Source of the DNA: Gryganskiella cystojenkinii
Lineage: Eukaryota > Mortierellomycota > Mortierellomycetes > Mortierellales > Mortierellaceae
Assembly: GCA_015852425.1 (NCBI GenBank)
Contig: JAAAIG010000725.1
Span: 1-17,673 of the forward strand
DNA length: 17,673 nucleotides
Direction of reading: 5' to 3'
The translations under genes were made by a program, and so were the position numbers. Positions 1 to 8,367 of this stretch are shown here, piece by piece. The stretch's first letter is position 1, and each line of letters starts with the position of its first letter. Below the pieces are notes generated by a model that did no database searches, was not told where the DNA came from, and saw nothing but the letters and a program-made list of their open reading frames with translations.

Positions 1-199
1 CTTTCATCACAAGCAATCATCCTTCAACAATGCTGGTTCCACCATATTCCTCTCCGCTCTCTGAGCTGCATGAGGATTCAACATCCGCTGTGGGATTCAC
101 GTACCATCTAATGAGAACACATCGTGGTGGCTGCTAACATTCTGTAGAGCGTGCGCTTGCGGGGGTTCCATCGGCTCGATGCGACTGCAAAAAACAATC

Positions 200-223
200 A
201 AAAAAAAAAAAAAAAAAAAAAAA
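200..223. repeat. A24 homopolymer run
   Basis: An uninterrupted run of 24 A lies just past the 3' end of the minus-strand pseudogene, where it reads as T24. No target-site duplication or retroelement is evident beside it. The rest of positions 1-238 shows no gene or structure that I can support. Confidence 0.9.
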
Positions 224-238
224 GATTACGTCAAGTAA

Positions 239-1160
239 TTATGCCACGCAGAAATAGAAGACGGGAAACAAAACTAAACGAGAACAATTGCAAGAAGACA
301 ACTGCATGCTCATCTGCGCGCAAGAGGAGACCAAACGACCTCCAGCACCACCGCGGAACTTGGACTCGATCAACACACCAACCGCGACCTTGGGGTCCTC
401 GGTCCACAGAAAGACGCTCACAGCCACGTTCTTCTTGGACTCGAGATACTCGGGCTCAACCTGATTCACGACATCGTTGACCAACTGATACATCATTGCC
501 TGCTACAGCGAGACCTAGAACTGAATCGCATCGTCGGTGTTCTGATCCTCAGGATGACCACCTCATCCGCAGAGCTCAACGTGTGGTGTGCTCAAAGGGG
601 AGTCATGAGGTCCTCTGCCGATCGACGGTCTGCATTCTTGGTATGGCAAAGGACTGCAACAGAGTCGCCAAGCGGATCTTGGGCGAATAACCGGCAAAGA
701 ATTCGTCCACAAGTGCCAAAGGAGCTGCAGCACCCAGACGATCGGTAAGGACTAGAGGCAAGACCTCGTCCAATGGAGAATGAGCAACGATCAAGAGACG
801 GCGGATCTTGTCAACGCCCCATGAGACCGCTTGCTGAATCTTGCTCAATCTCTCCAATGAGGTCTCGGACAACTTCCAAACGACACCATCAAACGAAGGC
901 ACGTTGAACTCGGGAGCAACAGGGGGTTCATCCAAAATCGACAGATTCGAGGCAACCTCCGCCACAGCCTCAATCTCAGTCTCAAAACCCTTCGCCTCTG
1001 ATACAGCGTCGAGGTTTTGATCCGCGCGGGCCTTGAAGAACAAATCCTGATACAGTTGCTCGACTCCTGTATCAGCGCCTTGACGATCCAATGCCGCAGT
1101 GTAAGCCGAGTACTGCTGACGGTAGATGTTTCCGGGTTGGACGACATATGTCGGCACCAT
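239..1160 (-). pseudogene. Decayed gene of unknown family
   Basis: On the minus strand an ATG at 1160 opens about 174 codons of coding-like sequence (VVWKLSETSLERLSKIQQAV, DKIRRLLIVAHSPLDEVLPL) and reaches a stop at 605-603. A second coding-like block at 496-239, in another frame, contains YLESKKNVAVSVFLW and VAVGVLIESKF. Between them no frame is clean. The frame of the second block can be followed upstream through EDQNTDDAIQF, but it is broken by TAG at 517-515 and 505-503, and at least one frame change is needed to link it to the first block. No consensus GTAAGT-type donor or good acceptor explains the gap. I do not recognise the family. The alternative is an intact 185-residue gene ending at 603 with an unrelated frame beside it, or a missed intron. 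The start is 154 bp from the start of the gene at 1315, so the two are divergent and may share a promoter. Confidence 0.5.
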
Positions 1161-1314
1161 TGTTCAAGCATATATTGATAGCGATGAAGTCACAGGCGAT
1201 TTGTAAGCACTTTTCAATTGTGTTTTGGTGCAAGAGAAAGCAATTTTTTCCAACCTACCACTAACTTTGTTTTAGAGCCCCAACACCAATTCGACAACTC
1301 AAATACGGCAGAAT
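1161..1314. promoter_or_regulatory. Divergent intergenic region
   Basis: This 154 bp lies between the minus-strand start at 1160 and the plus-strand start at 1315. It must hold the 5' ends of both units. It contains intron-like signals for the rightward unit (GTAAGC at 1203 and CTAAC..TTTTAG at 1261-1275). I see no clear TATA box. Confidence 0.35.
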
Positions 1315-1870
1315 ATGAAGGCAGATCGTCCAGACATTCGAGCAAAGGCATTGGAACGGGAGATTATGTGGGGCGAAGCGACAGGGCCTATGCAAGCAAG
1401 GAACAGCGCCAAGAACCTCTGGGACACCTTCAAGTTGGCTAGGTATGGCAAAGCGTTTATCATTGCAGGGTATGACTCTGCGCCTCTAGTCCAGGTGATT
1501 GACAGCCAAGGAACGTATATGGGGTTGTATTTGAAAGCAAGGGGCGTGATGCTCTTGGAAGAAGTTGGAACGTTCATCATCCCCACGCGCAAGGAAATGA
1601 TGCCGGCCTTCGTGGCAACACTGCCTACGCTAGAGTTATCGGTGGTATGTTAAGGAACGTTTGACTCAACCTGAAACAGTAGAAGATGGACTTGATTCTT
1701 ATCCTTTTATTTATTAACAACTACTGTAGGAGCATGTGAGGAAATTGAGCAATGGAAAGATTAACGAACCAATTGAAAAGATCGTGGGGGCACCGGGACG
1801 ACAAGATTCAGAAGAAGCGTTTGTTGTAGGAACGACAAGGATGTTGGCCACCACCCTGTCTCCCCTTTGA
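1315..1870 (+). CDS. Small two-exon protein, possible Sen54-like N-terminal domain
   Basis: Proposed CDS is join(1315..1644,1730..1870), 156 residues. Exon 1 ends at a GTATGT donor (1645) in phase 0. The 85 bp intron ends in TTATTAAC..TGTAG, a good branch site and acceptor, and translation continues to TGA at 1868-1870. Residues about 45-95 (PLVQVIDSQGTYMG, then VMLLEEVGTFII) loosely follow the tRNA-splicing endonuclease subunit Sen54 N-terminal domain: a short beta segment, a conserved Met-Gly, then a Leu-Leu-Glu-x-Gly-Ser/Thr helix motif. In yeast and animals Sen54 is a structural subunit of the nuclease that removes tRNA introns, but it is much longer and has a C-terminal domain not seen here. 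This is a weak resemblance, so the product may be truncated, mis-modelled or something else. A CTAAC..TTTTAG acceptor at 1261-1275 with a GTAAGC donor at 1203 suggests an intron in the 5' leader; joining there does not extend the reading frame. Confidence 0.5.
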
Positions 1871-2303
1871 ACCACTGAACGACTGGCAGTCCCTCGCTGT
1901 TCGCTCAATATTGCAACAAATATAAAGCTGATCTCGACATGCAAGCCCACTTCTGCAAATAAAACGATCACAGTTTGTATCACGAACGAACTCGCAGTTG
2001 AAGGGTGGAAATGAGGGAGGGACAGTAAGAATAGGACTTCAGTAGGAGGGATTGTTGCGTCCCGGCTAAGTAGGACGCAGGAATGATGATTTTTCAAAGG
2101 GAAGATAAGTATAATAACGAGAAAAATAATTGTTTTATTTGTGCTCGCGGGAGCAACAACCATTGTTATGCTGCTGTCGCTCTCCACTTGCCTGTCTGTC
2201 ACACATTAACTTCGTCAAGTAAAAATAATAAACACATAGTTGCCCATACAAAAGTCGTGTAAATTACGTGCCATAACAACCGCCCGCCAGATTTACAGAT
2301 GGA
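1871..2303. other. Intergenic region, no gene seen
   Basis: The stretch lies between the convergent 3' ends of the small plus-strand gene and F-box copy FBX-D. It is AT-rich towards 2200-2300. A minus-strand open frame (2202-1714) runs through it but reads antisense across exon 2 of the plus gene and has a low-complexity hydrophobic composition, so I do not call it a gene. Confidence 0.5.
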
Positions 2304-3580
2304 TCAAAAAAAAGTGAAAAAATTATAAGAAAACCGTTCAGAGGCTTTGCCTAGCAGGCTAAAAAGGGTCCCTTGTCGTAAACGTTCGTCCGCTATGTTT
2401 TGTGGACCTGACCATTGCGACGGTACAGCAGCTTGACTGTCGACTGTTGGCGTTCCTTGGCGATCAATCTGTATCGTGACTCTTGTATTATGGATTATCA
2501 AATCTCTCATGCCTTTACGGACCCAAGGACAGTCCGGGAACTCTGAAAGGTTATCCGTGGCTCTGAACCAGTACGATGTTGCGAAACTCTCCAAGGGCTG
2601 TAAACTGCGCATGCTCCGACGGATTATCTTTCCATCAATTTCGATATCCATCAGTTCTAGTGCTCACAGGCAGGATCCAGCCTGTTGCTCGAGTTGTTGA
2701 AAACATGCCATATCAAAAAGGATTTGACCATGGAGCGCCAGCGATTCCAAGGACGGCGCGAAAAGCTTGTTCTTGATACGGTCACCGGACTCATCATCTC
2801 TTCTTACGGTATCATCGCGCACTCTGGAATCCAGAAACAGTTGAGACAGTCCCTCTGTTCCTCAATTATGATGTAGAGTTCGAGCTTGGTGAGGTTGGGG
2901 CGGTTTCAAGTACGCTGTACAAATTGTTTGCCCAAGGACGTACACAGAAACTCTCGGATGTAATAGGAGCGAAACGGCATTCAGATAAAAGTCACCACGA
3001 CCGAGCAAAAACTCAAGAAAAGGAGATCATCCAAGGAGGCTAGACCACGGACCTGCTTCATCTCAAGCGTCTTGATTCTTGAGGGACAAAGTCCCCGGAG
3101 GAAAGAATTGTATCCATCTAGATGCTGATGGCGATCATTATGTCCGAAGATTATGGTAAGAGTGTATAGTTGAACGTGCTTGAGGCTGAGACCTGTAAGG
3201 CGGGACCATAGGGACCAAAAGCAGGACCATAGCTTCGGTGACAGTTCAACATCATCCATGCTGAGCGTTTCAGGCGACGAACAGGACGCCACCGCCTGCC
3301 ACCAGCTCTCGAAGATATTCGGGTCCCTTGCATATCTGATGCCACTGAGAGAGAGCGCGGTGGTTGTCTGTTGATTATTGTGGATCAAGATAGGGGAGTC
3401 CGGTGTATTAATCTTAAGATTAAGCAACTTGAGGTTTGGACAGGTCAAAGGTTGAGAGCTTGATGCAAAGAATCGAGAGTCTAGCTCCTTCAGGTCGAGT
3501 TTCCTGATGGCGTGAAGGTAACGATACAAAGTTGACCTTAGAAGAACAAGATGAATCTTGGGAAGAATGTCCTCTTAGCC
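2304..3580 (-). pseudogene. F-box/LRR-like copy FBX-D, lacks F-box, broken
   Basis: This is the fourth copy in transcription order. It is similar to FBX-B from the segment KIH..RSTLYRYLHAIRKL (about 3575) onward, but has no F-box region, and a TAA precedes the homology. A clean 182-codon frame (3529-2981) covers FASSSQPLTCPNLK to GLASLDDLLFL. It keeps CAA and GGA codons at the two points where FBX-B has stops. Further down the matching order continues (SLGKQFVQRT, NRPNLTKL, then DGKIIRRSMRSLQPLESFAT and DLSEFPDCPWVRKGMRDLII) but with several stops and frame changes between 2980 and 2651. Similarity to FBX-B ends near 2470. The last 55 or so codons before the stop at 2304 are unrelated to the other copies. 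The product, if any, could not act as an SCF adaptor. Confidence 0.8.
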
Positions 3581-3854
3581 ACCAAGTTTTTTTGTTAATC
3601 CGCCGTGATGGACGTGGTCATATCCTCAATGTGGATCGATCTTTTGTTGAGTATTCAATCAAGAAAGACATAAAAAGTGAGAGTTTCGCTCTAGGATGTC
3701 GGAGAGGAACGCCATACCTTTTCTTCCTCCATTTCAGATAGCATCTTAGGCACAAATCCATAAGTGCTATGAATAAAAAAAAAATGAACAGTACAAGTAG
3801 GTAAAGGCATATACGCAAGTTCGTTCCTTATCATTTATGATTTCTTTCCTATTT

Positions 3855-4321
3855 TCAGCCAATTTGAACTATTCCAGGAATGAGACTTCCACGGACACCA
3901 TGTTCCAGCAGTGCAGTGCTCATTGTAAGTCGAGCCACTCCTGTGCGGGTAGCTTCTGGACAAAATGTGCGTGAGTGCGTTGATGAATATGAATCAAAGT
4001 CTGCCAAATTGTGCAGTTGAAATTGCGGAGACTCGAGGTTTGGAGAGATCAGGGTCAAGAGCCTTCGGTAAAATATCGAGACTCTGGCACGTCCAGACTG
4101 AGTTCCAGACGGCTTTAAGGTAACGAATAAAGGTTTCCCTTGGAAGAAGATGGACTTGTGGTAAGAGTCCAAGGCACTGAAGAGATCTCTTGGTAAATCC
4201 TGTTTTGAAAAGTTGCAATCCACTCCCTTGAAACAAGAGCACAATAGACAAAAGATGGACGATTTAGGTACTAGGCGAGATGAGGTCTGACCTCGGGTGG
4301 GAGGAGTGTATGGAGTGGCAT
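3855..4321 (-). pseudogene. F-box/LRR-like copy FBX-C, internal deletion
   Basis: The third copy begins with ATG at 4321 (MPLHTLLPPEVRPHLA), aligned with the start of FBX-B (MSPYALDLPEIRSHLA). At codon 17, where FBX-B has Lys, it has TAG (4273-4271). After it come YLNRPSFVYCALVSREW and QNRIYQEISSVP, the F-box-like part, then frame changes. Near 4020 the homology jumps to the last residues of FBX-B: LLEHGVRGSLIPGIVQIG, ending in TGA at 3857-3855, against DHGIRRDLVPGVVQIR. The copy is about 467 bp against 1581 bp for FBX-B, so the LRR-like middle has been lost, roughly 370 codons. It is dead by nonsense codon, frameshift and deletion. Confidence 0.8.
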
Positions 4322-4518
4322 TATGTCCAGAAATTCTTGATGAACTAATTGAAAATATTTGAAGTGAAAGGGAGAAAACAAAGTCAACACCTTTCTGGGA
4401 ACAGCGAAGCGTGTGTGTTTTATTAATCAGATTGCACCGAAGTATTCAATGTGCTCTCACCAACCAATCGTACATGGGCCCTACGGATCATTTCTTCAAT
4501 ATTCTCTTGTTGATCAGT

Positions 4519-6099
4519 TCAACGGATCTGAACAACTCCAGGAACGAGATCTCGGCGGATACCATGGTCCCGTAATATCTCCGAGAATTTTTCATCAACG
4601 TGAAGTTCCAAATGCAGTTGACCAAGAACACACTCCAGCCGGGTCCAGTGCTCAATCATCCATCGAACATCGTCTTCTATCATCTGACCTCTAAAGTCCT
4701 GAAAGATCGCTAGCGAATCCAGACCACCGAGGTGGCGACGAGCCCTTGTCCAGTCCATTCGAGCTCCAAAGAGCTTTAGAGATCTCAGTTTCTTGAACGT
4801 GACACCAACTCGTCTATAAACTTCTTCTCGGTACTCTTCATTGGAAGGCAAACGAGCATCACAGATTAGCAACTTTCTCAGACTCTTGCAGAGCCAAGGA
4901 CGGCCAGGGAACTCTGAAAGGTCATCTGTGGCAGAGAACCAGGACGACGTTGTGAAGCTTTCCAGGGCCGGTAAACTGCACAAGATCCTGTGGACCATCT
5001 TTCCATCAATTTCAATATAAGGCATTAGTCTCAATTTTCTCAGGGTGGATCCGGCTTGTTGTTCGAGCCGTTGAAAGCAGCCGTTGTCAAAGAGGATTCG
5101 ACCAGAGAGTGAAAACGATTCCAAAGATCGCGAGAGGGGCCTGTCCTTGATACGATCGCTGGACTCATCGCCCTCATCATCTCTTCTCACGGCATCATCG
5201 CGTACTCTGGAGTCCAGAAACAGTTTGAGACAGTCCTGATGTCCGTGCATCCTGATGGAGAGGTTGAGCTTGGTGAGGTTGGGGCAGTTTCGAGTACGCT
5301 CTACTAGTTGTTTGCCCAAGGATTCTCCACTGTGACGAGGGCAACTCGGCAGCCACTTAAAGGATTTCAAGGCCGGGCAAAAATTCAAGAAAAAGAGATT
5401 ATCATCCAAGGAGGCTAGACCATAGACCGACCACATTTCAAGTGTCTGAATTCTTGAGTGACAAAGTCACCAGAGGAAAGAATTGTATCCATCTAGATGC
5501 TGATGGCGGTCATTATGTCCAGAGGTCTTGGTAGGAGTATACAGTTAAACGTGCTTGAGGCGGAGACTTGTCAGGCGGGACCATAGGGACCAAAAACAGG
5601 ACCAGACCTTCGGTGTCAGCTCAACTTGGTTCATGCAAAGCATTTCGAGGGATGAACAAGACGCTGCTGCTCGCCACCAGCTCTCGTAGATGTCTGGACC
5701 GTCTGAAGTTAGAGTGCCACGGAGGGAGAGTGTGGTAAGTGTTTGTCTATGATTGTGGACCAAGATAAGAGAGCCTGAGACGTAAACATGAAGATAAAGA
5801 GACTTGAGGTTTGGACGGGTCAAAGGTCGAGAGCTTGAAGCAAAGAGCTGAGACTCGTTCTCCTCCAGGGCGAGTTTCCTGACGGCGAGATGGTGGCGAT
5901 ACAAAGTTGATCTTGGAATAAGACGATGGATCTTGGTACTAAAACACTCCGGGACTGTGTCGATCTCACGATAGATCCAGTCTTGAAAGGTTGCGTTCCA
6001 GTCCCTTGAGACTAGGGCACAATGGACAAGGGATGGTCGATTCAGGTATTTGGCGAGATGAGACCTGATTTCGGGTAGGTCGAGTGCATAAGGCGACAT
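4519..6099 (-). pseudogene. F-box/LRR-like copy FBX-B, full length with two stops
   Basis: One reading frame of 526 codons runs from ATG 6099 to TGA 4521-4519, with two internal stops: TAA at 5547-5545 and TGA at 5469-5467. The N-terminus (DLPEIRSHLAKYLN, LVHCALVSRDWNATFQDWIY) resembles a degenerate F-box, the Skp1-binding motif of SCF ubiquitin ligases. The rest has spaced Leu-rich segments (PNLTKLNLSI, SLESFSLSGRILF, STLRKLRLMPY, SLRKLLICDARL, KLRSLKLFGARM), as in fungal F-box/LRR-like proteins. The stretch between the stops (HNDRHQHLDGYNSFL) is conserved, in frame, in FBX-D, which argues that it is ancestral exon and not an intron. No consensus donor precedes the TAA. It may be a young pseudogene, two short products (184 and up to 305 residues), or carry sequencing errors. 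Substrate is unknown. Confidence 0.75.
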
Positions 6100-6269
6100 A
6101 TTGTCGAGTCTGTGTTTTGTTGACTAGAGTCTGGATGGTGAAAGAAGTGGAAGGGATAAAAGGATAAAAGGAAAGAGAGGAGAGAAAAATTAACATTTGT
6201 CATTGCCACTCACCACCGCCGAACCGCAAAAAAAATTCCCCATCACCTGTCGTGTAGAGCGTAAAAAAT

Positions 6270-6886
6270 GAGGCCAATGCTCAATCATCCGTCGATTGTC
6301 ATCTTCCTTCAGTCTTTGGATAGCGAGCGAGCCATAGACCTCCTACGACCTCGTCCCTCCAAAGTGACGACGAACCTTTGTCCTATCCAGACGACTGCCA
6401 AAATTCCTGAACATCCGCTGGTGCCTGGACGTCTCACCGATTCTCTGAAACAGGAATCTGAACCGATGGCACAGACCTGTACAAGCCCAGGGACGACCAC
6501 GGTTAGCGTGAAAAGTCTTCCGGTTTGACAATCACGAGCAAGAGAAAGGTTTCGTGTTGTTCGGTAACGTGCAAAAGTATCTCGTGCACCAACTTGCCAT
6601 CCACTCCGGAGCCAGAAAGCAGTCTCAGTGTTCTCAACGTCGACCGATAGTTGGCTCCAATTTGTTGTCAACGTGCCATGCCAAGTTGATGAGGTTCTGA
6701 AGCGGAATTTCTTCCAAGAGCTGCATGCTGCCAATAATACCAATATCTCCACCGCAGAGTCTAGAAACAGCTCTTTCCCTCAAAGAACTTGTTACAATTG
6801 CGGCAGACACTGGCGTACAAGTAGAGGTCGAATCGGCTCCGGAGATGAGACCTGACACCGGGTAGGTGGAGTGCATGGGGCAGCAT
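6270..6886 (-). pseudogene. F-box/LRR-like copy FBX-A, fragments in several frames
   Basis: The first copy starts with ATG at 6886 (MLPHALHLPGVRSHL), aligned with the first codons of FBX-B. The F-box and first LRR-like half are then missing or unrecognisable. Homology resumes near 6655 with STLRTLRLLSGSGVDGKLVH, against STLRKLRLMPYIEIDGKMVH. In a different frame RGRPWACTGL and then RLDRTKVRRHFGG align with GRPWLCKSL and RMDWTRARRHLGG of FBX-B. Similarity ends at about 6270 within the segment matching FBX-B position 4652, so the 3' end is also lost. At least two frameshifts plus deletions make this a relic. It lies only about 170 bp upstream of the FBX-B start. Confidence 0.75.
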
Positions 6887-7097
6887 ACTGTAGAGGTGTT
6901 CTTTTCTTGATTGTATGTCACAATGAAAAGAGTGAATGACAGAATCAGACGAAGCGTGGTCAAAGCTGTCCGCACAGCTTAAAATGGTTTGCGCGACATC
7001 AGCACCAGCTTGAGTTTGAAATCTTTTCTACACCCCTTCTTCATTCCTAGCCTTGTACTATGTCTTTCCTCTCCACTTTCTCTCATCTTCCTTTACC

Positions 7098-7199
7098 ATG
7101 CACCATAACCCCGAGGGCCTCTCTGGCACCTGTTCCAATCTGCCTCTCAAAATCTTCAAGAAGATGGTCAACAACAAAATCTGGGCCATGAGGTGGTGA
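7098..7199 (+). other. Short ORF after pyrimidine-rich leader, weak F-box-like start
   Basis: A 33-codon frame starts at ATG 7098 in a good context (ACCATG), directly after a C/T-rich stretch (about 7020-7095) like the leaders of other genes here. Its middle, SNLPLKIFKKMVN, faintly recalls the opening of an F-box (LPLEI-type), but the frame stops at 7199 and no continuing exon with homology is seen. It may be the stub of a dead plus-strand gene or chance. The surrounding 6990-7281 has nothing else that I can support. Confidence 0.2.
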
Positions 7200-7281
7200 G
7201 AGGGTATATTAACAAGAGGTTGGTGTATGGGGACGAGATGCTATTGTACAAGGTGTCTTCAAAGTCGGGAGCAAGGATGGA

Positions 7282-7764
7282 TCATTCACCCTTAACTAGA
7301 ACCACAGTTAGAGTATCCCCTCTTGCACCCCAGTTCAGTCTATGGGAGACAAAGACGCCAAACCAAGTCGCAAAGATAATAAACATGACAACCGACAAGA
7401 TACCGGACATCAACAGGTCTATGGTTTGAGGGTTGAGGTAAAGACCTGTTGGTGAGAATGCAAGAAATGCGACAGGGACGACAATTTTGCATGACATGCA
7501 TGGAAATCATGTCCCTGGACACAACTTTGGCGTAGAGTCGTCGGCGGTACACGACTGTGTTCTTTGTTTTTTCTCTCTTTTCGACAACTTACTTCGTCGA
7601 ACCTGTGGGCTGAGGTCGGGTCTGTTGCGGACTGGCCAGATGTAAAGGATGTTGTAGACCCAAAGAAGAGGCAGCAGAGCGAATCCACCATAGAATAGCT
7701 TCTTGCTGACTTGAAGGATTTCGTCCGCGCCCATCTTCTCGATTGCCTTTGTCATGTCGATCAA
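7282..7764 (-). CDS. PSENEN: Pen-2, gamma-secretase subunit (presenilin enhancer 2)
   Basis: Proposed CDS on the minus strand is join(7764..7593,7445..7282), 111 residues, close to the roughly 100 of animal Pen-2. Exon 1 ends at GTAAGT in phase 1; the 147 bp intron ends in ACCAACAG, and the split codon gives Ser58. Residues 20-43 (KLFYGGFALLPLLWVYNI) match the Pen-2 signature (YYLGGFAFLPFLW in human). Residues 69-91 form the long second hydrophobic segment (GILSVVMFIIFATWFGVFVS), followed by NWGARGDTLTVV, matching the human RWGALGD end. Pen-2 is the smallest gamma-secretase subunit; with presenilin, nicastrin and Aph-1 it makes the intramembrane aspartyl protease, and it is needed for presenilin maturation. 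Expected location is endomembrane. I chose the first ATG; Met4 and Met11 are alternatives. It is head-to-head with the carnitine gene. Identification is strong; a function in fungi is not established here. Confidence 0.92.
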
Positions 7765-8367
7765 GAGTGAATGTAGGAGGTTTACGAGGGAATGGTGTTG
7801 AGTTGGGGGTCAAAGAGGGTGTGTTGTGTGTGTGTTAGATGGAGTGTCGTCGAGAATGTGGAATAAAGAAACAAAGGAGAGCATCATTTGCTCCAGCAAT
7901 TCGCTCCAAAATTGTGCGCCAGTCACGGCCGGACATGATCGCTGAGTGATGTTGCTGGACAAGGCAGGGCCCAAAAAGATAAGTACAAAGACAATGCTTT
8001 CTTGTCCTTCCTTTAACCACCCAGTGCAGTGACCTTGCAGTGCTATTCCTGAACTTCCATGTCCGTTAATAGCAACTCAGCTCCAGACCTTTCTTCACTC
8101 CAGTTTGGCTTATGTCATTGCCCCCTCCCCCACAAACTTCCTCTGTGCCTGGGGGTGGTGGTTGGACAAAAAAAAGGGGAAAATGCTCCAGGGAAATGGA
8201 CGAACAAGGTTCAGTGGTGGTGTGTGCCTGTTTTTTTTTCTCTTTCTCTCTTTTCTTTGTTTCGTTCCCTTTTACATTCACATCACTTTTCTCCCTCATT
8301 CTCTTTCTCTTCTCATCTTTACTTCCTTCCTTCATTTCTACCTTTACAGCGTTCATCTCTCATACCC
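7765..8367. promoter_or_regulatory. Divergent promoter region with pyrimidine-rich tract
   Basis: This 603 bp separates the starts of the Pen-2 gene (leftward) and the dioxygenase gene (rightward). From about 8220 to 8350 the plus strand is almost pure C/T, a common core-promoter or leader feature in fungi, so the rightward transcript probably starts in or after it. Several plus-strand open frames here are low-complexity products of this tract. No TATA box is convincing. Confidence 0.45.

Noticed and set aside
151..480. Plus-strand 109-codon open frame with a Lys run
   Set aside because: The Lys run is the A24 homopolymer, and the rest is antisense to the coding-like block on the minus strand.
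1714..2202. 162-codon minus-strand open frame
   Set aside because: It overlaps exon 2 of the plus gene in antisense, has low-complexity hydrophobic composition and no recognisable domain or leader.
503..5547. Reassigned TAG/TAA codons reading as Gln
   Set aside because: Several broken frames have TAG or TAA at plausible Gln sites, but the intact genes end normally on TAG (dioxygenase, Elf1) and TAA (Cdc4), so the code is standard.
2304..6886. RIP-type mutation as the cause of the F-box decay
   Set aside because: Some stops fit C-to-T change, but deletions, frameshifts and a TGA opposite GGA do not, and RIP is not established in this kind of fungus.
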